Source of the DNA: Agelas oroides
Lineage: Eukaryota; Porifera; Demospongiae; Agelasida; Agelasidae
DNA: 64,000 nucleotides
Direction: 5' to 3'
Assembly (NCBI GenBank): GCA_949130485.1
Contig: OX422187.1
Coordinates: 2,949,659 to 3,013,658, forward strand
Positions 11,901 through 23,900 of this stretch are shown piece by piece. The notes below the pieces were generated by a model, which saw only the letters and a program-made list of their open reading frames with translations, did not search any database and was not told the DNA's origin. The stretch's first letter is position 1, and each line of letters begins with the position of its first letter. A program made the position numbers and the translations under genes.

Positions 11901-14900
11901 GGCTTCGTCCACCACACCTTGTGAAAACAACAGCATTTAAAACCACATGTGAACAGATTCTGTTCTGTTCTCGTAGCTGACCTAGAGACTATGCTAGCCA
12001 CTATGCTGAGCTTAAAGCTTTTTTCTTCTTCCACAAATGACGACTGAAATATCTACACAGTTACTTGTGTATTTGTTCTTTATGTAGATATGGGATCGTT
12101 GGCATTCCAGATTGGACTGGGTCACATGACTGACGACTCGATGGTGATTGGTCAGGCTGTCATCACCAACTTGACTGACCTCAGTGTGACAAACCCATTG
12201 AAAGGGTGTGAGAATATTGCTGTGTTGTAGTCAAAAATTTAATATTCTTATCATCATAGTTACAAGAAGTTAAGTCATACGAAATATTTGCTAATAATTT
12301 CACATTTTCAATATTAACAACATTAGCAAATATCCAATTTAAATGTTTGCATGTGCTTATTTGTTTAGCATACCCATGGCTGTTACAAGCAAGTAATAAA
12401 TCATTATTAAAAGAATGAAATATAGTCCTTGACACCATGTGTAGCAGCTATTTCCCTAGTGAGTCTCTTGTTATAGAAAGGATGGGGGGTCTGGTGAATA
12501 TAGTACGTCCTCACACTGCAGTTGAGGGGGGGAGGGTCTGGGTTTGACACTAAGTTGAGTCATTTCAACCTCATGCTACTCGTGTGAAAACACATTGTAA
12601 GTTGCCATGTTGCACTCTGAACCCTATGGATAAGATGGAAAGTTGTACGAGAAGGGTTTCATACAAAGGGAGGGAAGGGGGAGAGGAAGGGGAAATTCCC
12701 CAGGCTAAGTTCCCCCTTCCCAAATTTTAAGCTAATATACCGTGCATGATTATTTTAAGTTCTAGTTCGCTGTTGTGACAACTAAATTGACTTGTGATAT
12801 TCAGAGATGTGTGGAGTTTCTGTTGGCAAGGACAAAGAATTCAGTAGTAGCAGCTGTTGATTGCTCACTGTACATGTATGGGGTTAGGAGGGGCCGGTGA
12901 TGTCGTCACATATACATGGAATGAATGTCATAGTTGTAGCATGTTAGCGTGCAATTTCTAGGAAGCGGAATCTACAAGTTCCTGTTACTATAGAAACAAG
13001 AGTGAATATGGAGGGTGTGGTAATGTACTATCCCATCTTTTTTGTTCAGGCAATACCCTGTGGTGAATACCGATGGAGTTAGCTTTGGAAAACTGCATGT
13101 CTGGGTCAGCTTGGAGATGGCCAAACCCTCCAAGGTCAGAGAGAAACTTACGAGAGACGAAGACAAGACAGGAACACGTCCAGAGTTTGTAGTGGGTCCC
13201 GGAGGTAGACCAAGCAGGGATCATCCTCAGTTGAGTTCACCAGAGAAAGATATTGACACAATCATTGGTTACCTCAATTCTGGTGAAAGAACGGACGTGT
13301 CAGAGACTAAAACTTTGGAATCTGATCCAAAACTGCCAGTCCGTATTCCTACCACGACTGAGGCAAGAAAGGCTGGTGGTGGAGAACTTTCTTCTAAACA
13401 GGACAAGATCTCCAGTTCCTCTACAGGACAACAAATTGAAGTGATATCTGAACTGATTGCAAGAGGTAGGAGGCTCCGAGATGCCATGATACACTCTATG
13501 TTGGAGCCCCAGGGGACGTTTCCAGTCAGAGAGGAGAGCACGGCAGATAAACGGTAAGCCATTGACCTGACATTATCGAGATTAAATGGTGCATGCACAA
13601 TGTAGTTTGGTAAAGTACCATATAAATTTGTTTCGAGAGGCTAGAAAGATTATGTGTTCAATTGTGACTCAACGTTGAGTATATATAGATTGATGCAGAC
13701 ACTGCTACATCTACTCCTGTATGTTCTTTTGAGCTACCGTATTTCTTTGAAAAGACATCGCCCACGAATAGTAGCCGCACAATCGGGAGCTCTGAGCATA
13801 ATAAATGTCGCCCTCAAATAGTAGCCACACAAAAACGTCCAGTGAAAAAAATAGTAGCCGCGGTGTCTGATTGAAGAAATATGGTACATGTAATGAAGCT
13901 GTAGCAGCAATAGGACTGCAAGCAAGCATGAAGGTCCACAGTACCCTCGTCACCCAGGCTCCTCCCCATCTTTTTGTACATTATGTGACCAGAAAGCTGA
14001 AGAAGAGCCGGGGAATGAGGCTAGGTTCATGGTGTAGTTCTTTTACTAAGATTCGTGGTCTTAAACTTAAATAGGTCTAATTTAGTGAACTTAGGGTTAA
14101 TGAGATTAGGGTAAGAATTTTAGTATGAATTTTTTATACAGCTTAACTAGAATCTTGTCATTTTCAGTCACAAAATTAACTGAAAGTGATTTTAATTTTT
14201 GTCCTAGGGCTAGCGACCCTCCCTTCTCAGGTGCTCTCCCACTGCTCTCAATGGAACTAACTCAGAACCAGACATCACTGAAAAGTGGGCACGCTAAGAG
14301 GGGAGCGAAACCTTCTCATTCTGAGGCTAATAGTAAAGAGAAAAGAAGATTTGGACGTACCACTGAAGTAGAGGGTCTTTTGCCGACCACCAGTGGAGAT
14401 CAGGACATTGTTGAATTAGTTCTTGGGAGAGCAGGGGAGCCTAAGTTGGGTCTGGATGGTGTGTATACTGAGTTGAGCAGCAGCGAGGAGGAAGAGGGGG
14501 AAGGGAGAGGGATGAGTGATGACTTCTCCATGAACGAGTCAGACTACCCGCTACACAGTGCCTCTCTGCTGCACAAGCTGCTCTACAGTGACACAGGACA
14601 AATTGTGAGATACACACACCACGTAGCCTCATCCCCAGGCCTTTGCCATCTCCAGTAATTGTTTCCAGTATACTAATACAGATGGGAAGGTTTCAGAGAT
14701 CTCGTCATGTGCGTCAATGTCAAAGTATGTGTAGACACAGGGAATGTTATAATGCACAAACCTTGCGTTTATCGGTCTCATGTGTACCAAGTGACGTGGC
14801 ATTTTAAGCGTGTTTGTTTTTTTTTTGTTTTTTTTTGTTTGTTTGTTTGTTTGTTTGTTTGTTTGTTTGTTTGTTTGTTTGTACAATCCAATTGGGCAAT

Positions 14901-17900
14901 CTGCAAACTTCGACAGTAGTACACATGAAATATGTTGGAGGTATAATTGACTGTTCTTATGAGGTCAGAGCTAGTCTTGAGGTCAAAAGTGGCTGATTTA
15001 TCTTCTAACAAGGCCCCTTTGAAGAGCTCCTTTTTTGTGGCAGAGGGTTAATCAGGGAAGCCTTCCTTGAAACTGTGGGTCTTTTGTTTACATCTCCTAA
15101 GAATGATGCGGTGACACTTAGTCATGTTCTAGCGATCCCTGGCCGTGTTCTAGTGGTCCCTGGCTGTGTTCTAGTGATCCCTGGCTGTGTTCTAGTGATC
15201 CCTGGCCGTGTTCTATTGGTCCCTGGCTGTGTTCTAGTGATCCCTGGCCGTGTTCTAGGGATCCCTGGCTGTGTTCTAGTGGTCCCTGGCTGTGTTCTAG
15301 TGATCCCTGGCTGTGTTCTAGTGATCCCTGGCCGTGTTCTAGCAATCTCTGGCTGTGTTCTAGTGGTCCCTGGCCGTGTTCTAGTGATCCCTGGCCGTGT
15401 TCTAGCGATCTCTGGCTGTGTTCTAGTGGTCCCTGGCCGTGTTCTAGTGATCCCTGGCCGTGTTCTAGTGATCCCTGGCTGTGTTCTAGCGATCTCTGGC
15501 TGTGTTCTAGTGGTCCCTGGCCGTGTTCTAGTGATCCCTGGCTGTGTTCTAGTGATCCCTGGCTGTGTTCTGATGATCCCTGGCTGTGTTCTAGTGATCC
15601 CTGGTCGTGTTCTAGTGATCCCTGGCTGTGTTCTAGCGATCCCTGGCTGTGTTCTAGTGACCTCTGGCTGTGCATTGAAGCAGTCTTGCAAACATTCCAG
15701 CCTCCAGTCTTCGGACAAAACATTACAGGGAAGGGCCTCGAGGTTCTTTGTCAGGCACCGCCCCTCGTGTGTCTACCAGGCATTACATCACTTCACCGCA
15801 TGTGACAAGATCTCCCAGGCCTTTCTCCTCCATATTTACTTACCGGAAGCAATCAAATATGGAGGCAGCAAAGACCTAGTCTCGTCCCTAGACCCCACCT
15901 TCTCACAGGCTGGGCACGAGACTAGCGAAGATCTTGGAGTGAGGCTATAACTTTAAGAGACCTGTTTTACATGTGCAAAGGTTTGTGGTTTAATGAAGCA
16001 GGAGACCTTGTTTTGTCTCACGTGAACCTTGACCTGTCCAAGTGGTTGAGTGTTTGTACCTACATGTACATGTACAACTAATTTGGGCTTAAGTAGTGAG
16101 AGGCAAGCAAGTGAGGCTACCTGTACCACCTACTGGTATTGGCTGAAATGTGCAAGCTTTCTGAAAATTTGGGGTTATTGTCTTCTAAACTCACTCGAGC
16201 ACTTGCTTGTCAAAGCTGAATGGTGCGGTATTTGGGTAATACATAATGTTACAACCTAAGGTACAAGGCTTAATGGCTAAAGCAAACATAGGCCTTTTAA
16301 GCAAGCCTCTGTTACTCTTAGTTACGAACCGCTGTTATGATGTTCATCAAGCATGCTTGATGATGTCATTCAGAAGAATGGTGTCATCATGCACTCTTGT
16401 GTTCATAAAGTAATTGAAGTAATTAATTTAATTAATTTAAGCAGTTTAGTAATTTATTTGTTGCCTTACTTGTCAAGGCTGAGTGAACATTTAGTTAATA
16501 ATTGGAGTTGGACCAAACCAGCTATGCTGAAGTAGTAGTCTTGCCGGTTTTGAGGCAAGATAGCTAGTATATAAATGAGCCTGTTCAAGGCTGGCCTAGA
16601 AGACGTCAACAGTAACTTACTGTGCAAGACACATTTCAGCCAATACCAGTAGGTGGTACAGGTAGCCTCATTCCCAGGCTCTCACTTGCTAGCCTCATTC
16701 CCAGGCTCTCACTTGCTAGCCTCGTTCCCAGGCTCTCACTTGCTAGCCTCGTTCCCAGGCTCTCACTTGCTGGCCTCGTTCCCAGGCTCTCACTTGCTAG
16801 CCTCGTTCCCAGGCTCTCACTTGCTAGCCTTGTTCCCAGGCTCTCACTTGCTGGCCTCGTTCCCAGGCTCTCACTTGCTGGCCTCGTTCCCAGGCTCTCA
16901 CTTGCTAGCCTCGTTCCCAGGCTCTCATTTGCTAGCCTTGTTCCCAGGCTCTCACTTGCTAGCCTCGTTCCCAGGCCTCACTTGCTAGCCTAGCCTCGTT
17001 CCCAGGCTCTCACTTGCTGGCCTCATTCCCAGGCTCTCACTTGCTAGCCTCGTTCCCAGGCCTCACTTGCTAGCCTAGCCTCGTTCCCAGGCTCTCACTT
17101 GCTGGCCTCATTCCCAGGCTCTCACTTGCTAGCCTCGTTCCCAGGCCTCACTTGCTAGCCTAGCCTCGTTCCCAGGCTCTCACTTGCTGGCCTCATTCCC
17201 AGGCTCTCACTTGCTAGCCTCGTTCCTAGGCTCTTCCTAGCCTATTTGCGTTCTGGAGTGGGGGAGCCTGGGAACGAGGCTACTCACTTGCTACTGCAAG
17301 TGGGAAAAAGCTAAGCAGGAGCCTGGGAATGAGGCGAGGAATAAGTACCATGAGATCTGCATTTGACAACCTGTGTGCAAGTAGTATAGACATGTGTTTT
17401 TACAGTTGGTTGCTGGGTAGACATGCAGGCACAATTGGTGTATTTTTTTTCTATTTCAGGATACTGCTGTGGAACATGTTGATGATTTAGAAGACCCAGG
17501 AAATATGGTATACATACACATGCGTGGTTATGTGAGATGTTTCTGTTATGACTGTCTCAATTCTTTCTCAGAGGAGTGTGAGTGTTGGGAGAAAACCGAA
17601 GAGCGTTGATCAACCCTCAGCCATCCCAGCAGACTATGAAACTGATCCAGCCCAGCAAAGTCCACCCTGCAATGAAGGTCCCCATTCCACCTTGTCCAAG
17701 ACTGACTCCCATTCCACTCTGCCCAAGACTAGTTTCCATTCCAAACTGTCTAAGTCTGGTTCCCATTCTCAAGATGGTGGTGCAGTAGTCCCTCCCAGTA
17801 GTACACTCTCCAAACAAGCTGATCCTCAGACTCCAGAAACATTTTCCACCGAGTTGCAACCTTCAAGAACTGACAGTTTGAGCACCCTCTCTTCCTTCAT

Positions 17901-20900
17901 GGGCAGACATGACAAATCTCTGGAGTCGGCTATCCTAAGTTTGATTGGAATGGAGAAGCTGACCAAACTAGGGAGGGTGAGTTCCGCCCGAGTCAGAATC
18001 GAGAGACTCCATGTGGACCACTCTGCTATAGAGGACATTTATGCCATACAACGAAAGAAAAAAACAGCATCGAAACTGCCACTACCGGTGCAGCTGAGTT
18101 CTGCAAAGTAGGTACCTTCCATCTGCTGCTTTGTGATTATAGTATAGCCCCTCATACCCCCTCATACCCCCCTCATGCCCCCTTATGCCCCCTCATACCC
18201 CCCTCATGCCCCCTTATGCCCCCTCATACCCCCTCATGCCCCCTTATACCCCCTCATATGCCCTCGTACCTCCTCATACCCCCTCATGCCCCCTCATGCC
18301 CCCTCATATGCCCTCGTACCTCCTCATACCCCCTCATACCTCCTTGTAATTGTTCCTGATCTACTGCTACTTCCTCCATTGCTCCTTCTGTTCTCTCTCT
18401 AGTGCAACATACTTTGTGGAGTACCAGTTCCCAGCCATGATATGCCAGTCCTACCCTAGGGGGATCAAGAGGCCCCGCCCCTTTTCCTCCCAAGAAATCA
18501 TGAGAGTTGCCTCAAAGAAGATGCAGGATAGAAGTGAGCCGATTTACACAGGCAACCCACATCTGCCCCTCCTTTACACCTCCACTTGATTTAATTTCTG
18601 TCCCACACACTTATCCCATCTCTCTTCTTCCTCCCTCTTACACGCCACACTCTGTTATCTTAATTATCTGTGTGCCATGCTCCATCCCACACATCCCTTA
18701 GCCCGTTCCCTCACCCTCCCACTTACACACTTCTATTATCTTACTCATCTTATCCTCCCCCCTCTCTCTCTCTCCCTGCCTGCCTCCCTCCCTCTCTCAC
18801 TCCTTCCCTCCTCTCTCGCTCCCTCTCTCCCTCTCTCCTCTCATTTCTCCCTTCCTCCTTCCCTTCTCCCTCGCTCCTCCCTCGCTCCTCCCTCCCTCCT
18901 TCCCTCCTACCTCACTCCTCCCTTGCTCCTCCCTCCCTCCTTCCCTCCTCCCTCGCTCCTCCCTCCCTCCTTCCCTCCTCCCTCGCTCCTCCCTCCCTCC
19001 TTCCCTCCCTTCCTCCTTCCCTCCTACCTCTCTCCTCCCTCCCTCCCTCCTCCCTCGCTCCCTCCCTCCCTCTCTCACTCCTTCCCTCCTACCTCACTCC
19101 TCCCTCCCTCCTTCCCTCCTACCTCACTCCTCCCTCCTTCCCTCCTCCCTTCCTCTCTCTTTCCTCTAGCTGTGAGCTTCAATCACCGTTCCATCTTCCC
19201 TGCGGCGTTCAACAGTCATGTGATCCGACAGTGGTGGAGTGGTTCCCTGGTATTCCGGGTCTACTGCCGTCCCCCCAGTGAGAGAATGGTCAGTCTGAAC
19301 CTCAGGGGTGTGTACATTATTGAGTGAAAGCTTGTAATGATGTTGACATGTAAATCAATCATCAAATTTGGGCGTAGAGACGAAAGACAAATTAGTAGCT
19401 GTTCAGTGGCTTCTCAGCTGACTCCTGGAAAAAAAAAAAAAAACTAGGCTCTCGAACTTAAAATCTGGGTTTTCTTCAGGATAGTGGAAGCCTGTCAACG
19501 TTTAATTGTCAGTTGTTTTACACCACGGCTCACATGGTACACATGCAACTGTCAAACGTGTGGTACCCATTCTGAAAAAGGAACTCAACAACTGACGACG
19601 ATACAATGATGCCCCTTTAGCACCAAACAGCATGTGGGCTCCATCAATGGAAGGGGTGCGGGGGAACCATCCTAAGATATTCCATTACATGTGGCCGCTT
19701 GAGTGAAAATGGCTAAACGCTGCCATTGATTGAGCGCCATGTTGATTCCTAAAGAATCTTATAGTTGTTGATCAGATTGGTCCCTAGAAACCTAAAACCT
19801 CTTTCTAAAAATCTTCAAAGTGATTGTTGGGGGGGTAGCACTTTGTTGTTCTGTTCTCTCGCAGCCATTCCTAGTGGGCAAGGCGGTGGTCCCCCTGCAA
19901 CGATGGCTGGCAGCTCCCTCCTTCAACTCCCAGTGCCAGTTGGACGTCAGAAGCTCCACTCTGGCCAGGGGTGTTTCTGAGGATGATCCTATCGTTGGGA
20001 AACTAGAGGTTCGTGGCTAGTAAAGAAACACAGAGAAAAGATAATCTCATGCCCATACTCCACCACTCATGCGAGGAGAAGGGGTCTGGTGTCACAAGTC
20101 CAAATCCTTGGGCTAGCTTCAGAAGTGTGGAGCGACCAATGAAATCGCAGAGTGAATAATGCGGAAGCATAAACAAGTATTTCGATTGTACCACTCAAAG
20201 TGATGTTATGAAATTCATGACAAATTTGTAATCTTACACTAACAACTACAAGGCGTCAATTCTTCCACAGGCTTGTGACACCAGACCCCTTCTCCTCGTG
20301 TGAGCTGGGTGGGGTCTGGGCACGAGACTAGAGAAAAGAAGGCTGCAAAGGTTTTGGCCAAGCTAGATACACATCACAGGTTATGAGCTGCTTTTGAGAA
20401 AAGACCCTCATTCACTGGCTTCTTTGCTTGTTACACAACACAGCCATTGTCATGTAACTAAAACTGGGGATCAGTTTGTTATTCGATCCTTCTTGCATTG
20501 TTGGAGTGAAAACAGCTAGTCTCGTCCCCAGACCCCACCCTCTGGGAAGGAGGAACCTGGGAAAACAGCTAGTCTCGTCCCCAGACCCCACCCTCTGGGA
20601 AGGAGGAACCTTCTCGCATTGAAACAGCTAGTCTCGTCCCCAGACCCCACCCTCTGGGAAGGAGGAACCTGGGAATGAGACTACTTTGAGAGCAGAACAC
20701 ACACTGTATAGTAACTAATTACCACCCACCTAGCCTCAAACCCAGGCTTTTCATTTTGGATTTTGTCTCGCAGCTTCGGAAAAAGCCAGAAGGAAAGTGG
20801 GTTTCACGCATGATGCTGTGACATCATCTGTGAGCTTTGGTATCTTTGTGTGTTCTCCTGAAGGCCAAGTTGTCTTGATTGTTCATCCTCCTCGCTACCT

Positions 20901-23900
20901 GACCCATGTGTGACCATAACACGAACATTCTGTGGCATTGTTACCGTTCTTTCTGGTACTTGGAGTGTCGTGGTGGCACTCTATCACATGTGAAATTATT
21001 CCATGCTTTTCTTGCAATTTTTCTCAAAAGCTGCGAGACAAAATTTGACAGAGAAAGTCTGGATTCAAGGCTACTTTTCACCCACTCTGTAGGTGTTTCT
21101 GCAGCTTGTGGTTGGTAGGAAGAAGGGGAAAGTGGAGCTTGCCAAGCAGGACCCCTCAACTGTTGAGGGAGAAGGAGTGGAGGAGGAGGAGGAGGAGGAG
21201 GAGGAGGAGGAGGAGAGGAGGATGGATGAAAACGAAGGAGAGTGTCAGCAGACTGTGAAGCTAAAGGAGAAAATGCTAAGTCCAAGTGGAGGTATGGTGG
21301 CCATGACAACATAGCTTAAGTTTCACCAGTGATTGTTCTATCCTTTCCAATACACACAGACATCACACATGTGCAGAACAAGGTAAGTACAACACTCACC
21401 TTACATGCAATTGCTCTAATATGTTGCTGCAGTTGTGATATTGCAGTCATTGAGTACAGCTGCAGTCATTGAATACAGCTGCATCATATTAAAATGTGTG
21501 TAGTTAACTGTGTAAGAATTTATGTCCACTGCCATTAGCCTTGTTCTCAGCTAGGCCCCCAACCACCTCCTTTCCTGTCAGTTGCAGCTAGTACGAGAGG
21601 TCAGTGGGGGACTTGGGAACAAGACTACACCTCCATGGCTTGTTGAAGGTGATAAAGATACTCCATAACTTCATTTCATTCCCTCCCAGCCGTCTGCCCT
21701 CCAGCTTGTGCTGCTTATCCCAAAGGGGACAGATATTGTTACTCTACCCTCGCTCCTGAGAGATCCTCGTTCTGAACGCACCAACACTGGTGAGGTCAGA
21801 GGCGTTCCCAACTGCTACCTGGTCTGCAAGCTGTTTTGTGCCACTCCACACCCCACAACCCCCGTGCAATGGGCTTCGTCCAACCCTCAATTCCAATTCA
21901 GACAGGTGACACACTGTGTACCGGCAGCCTCGTTCCCAGGCCCTGCCCAGCTGGGCGGGGCCTGGGAATGAGGCTAGGTATATTGTAAATGTGTGGTTAC
22001 ACTATACATCAGATGGTGTGTGCACTGGCCCTGTTTCATATGTTACCTTGGTATTGGAGAATGGTAATGGGACACAGCTGTTCTCTTCCCTCCTTCTTTT
22101 CTTCTCTCTTTTCCATTTTCCCATTTTCCCCGCTCCTCCCTTCTTCCCCCCTTTCTCCAACATACTGCCTTCTCTTCTTCCTTGTTTGCTCCTTCCTCCA
22201 TTCCTCCATGCCCTCCTCTTCCTCCCCCCCCTTCTTCCTCCTCTTAGGTATACCCGCTCTACCTCACTCCTGCCTTGCTCGACAAAGTCTGCAATAACTT
22301 TGCAGTCGTGGAGGTGTGGCACAAGACGCCAGGCACGACAACAGAAGATGAAGTATGTACAACATACACATACTTAGCCTCATTCCCAGGTCACATTTTT
22401 TGTGGAATGGGAATGAGACCAAGACATGTACCTACGTATGTGTATACACATGCACCAACATCAGCCACCAGCGAATGTTTTAGCTTTCTATGCTGTCTTG
22501 TAGCCTTGTTCTCCTTTGCCAGTTTTTGATGGTTTGCATTGTGCAAATATGACAGTGAAAGGTCTGGGAGGGGTGGCACTTGGCCGTACTAGTTCATGTT
22601 TCACATTGATTTGTCTCGGGTGTCCGAAACAATAAGCAATATTGATGCTACCTTGCGGCCTCCAACCCCTGGGTTGTACATTACAAGAAAGATCTTTAGT
22701 TGGGTACATGTGTCGACACTCTGTCTGTGCAGACAGATCTCTGTTAACTTGTTTCCTTGCCTCCAGCTTGTCGGTCTGGTGAAGCTGTCCCTTCACCAGT
22801 TCTACCTTGCCTTCTCCGAACAGTCATCTGCTGATCTCTGTCTGGAGGCTGAGGTGAGGAGGAGGGAGAAGGAAAAGATAATGGAAAAGGAGGGGGAGGA
22901 GGGAATGGGGAAAGGAGGAGGAAGGCGGAGGGGGGGGGGGGGGAAGCAATGGGGAGGGGGAGAGGGAGGAGGGAATGGGGAAAGGAGGAAGAAGGGGGTG
23001 GGGGAAGGAGGGGTAGTCTTGCAGCAATGTTTGTCTTTGTCACTTCTCTCCAACATCAGTGAGAGTGTATATAGATGGGAGGGGTAATATCTTGGTAGTG
23101 GTTGGGGAGAGGAGTGAGTAGTTTGGTTGGGAGGAGAGGGCTGCAAACTGTTTGTTGCGTTCAGTGCAACCATAGATACTATAAACGGACATGGATGGGA
23201 AACATTGCAAATTACGTATGTTAGTCCCATATAAAATTCTCACGTGATGGTACCATGCGCTTTACGCGGCAGAGTGACAGCTGTGCAGGAGAGGCGGTGG
23301 AGGGAAGGTACATTCTAACACTTTTCTTACGTTGGTATGGCTAGAGCTATGTATCACTTGGGTAGGTTTTGAGCGCTAAACTAATTGAGAGTCTCAATGG
23401 CTGACAAAAATGATAGAAGCGGGAAAGCAAGGCAACTGTTTACATATGTCCCGTCTTGGTATCGGTTGTTGTGAATTTGTGGACACATATACTTCGATAC
23501 TAGTTGTGTCTGAGGTTTATGGAGCTTATTGCTACCTGTGCATTGTGATAGTGTACAATAATATATGCAATGCAAGCAAACCAATGGGTTTTAATGTGTA
23601 TTTTACTCAGATTTATCGTTATCGGTAGCATGATGTGATACCCTAGTTTGCGGGCACATTTACTAAATCATGAAGAGATAAATTTTGTTGTTGTTAGCAT
23701 CCATGCTTAGTACAAGGATTGCTCTGTAATATTGATGAGTTGCTGCAGCATCTACGGCTCTTAGGAGTGCCTCAATGCTTGCTCTGTCCTGGCAGTTCTC
23801 ACGCGGAACTCTTTTCATTTTGGAAACAGACACTAGTATCTCCCGCGCAGAATCACGTCCAGACATCTCCGATGATCTCGGCATCCAACAGCGCTGCAGC

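Larger units (their letters stand above)
9396..12205 (+). other. C2CD3: C2CD3 exons 2-4: conserved N-terminal domain
   Basis: Residues about 24-161 form the C2CD3-specific N-terminal domain: [37 protein letters not shown] and [14 protein letters not shown]. The domain closes in exon 5 ([15 protein letters not shown]). These align by eye with the human order LPPLVEG, VRWWGETSDGTLF, YLTDMAVLVLEV and IGRVQINGLAQLS. This block fixes the gene identity at the 5' end. Confidence 0.9.
13050..18107 (+). other. C2CD3: C2CD3 exons 5-8: low-complexity linker
   Basis: Residues about 161-656 are mostly Ser/Thr/Lys-rich and look disordered. A short conserved helix ([17 protein letters not shown]) resembles the equivalent vertebrate segment. 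Exon 7 is only 48 nt. Exon 8 carries small imperfect repeats of H[SP]TL[SP]K[TS] type ([20 protein letters not shown]), probably disordered. Confidence 0.8.
18403..21291 (+). other. C2CD3: C2CD3 exons 9-12: first C2 domain
   Basis: The C2 core spans residues about 656-815: [11 protein letters not shown], then [42 protein letters not shown] and [16 protein letters not shown]. The acceptor of exon 11 must be the AG at 19873-19874, not the stronger-looking one at 19863-19864, because only the former keeps frame (G then TGGGCAAGGC). Exon 12 ends in an acidic run of about twelve Glu encoded by GAG/GAA repeats (21178-21215). Confidence 0.85.

Noticed and set aside
16622-16993. Open frames with LVPRLSLAS-type repeats
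   Set aside because: Translation of tandem MITE arms, not a gene.
18670-19327. Ser/Pro/Leu-rich open frames
   Set aside because: Polypyrimidine intron repeat; only the last part (19170-19307) is a real C2CD3 exon, in one frame.
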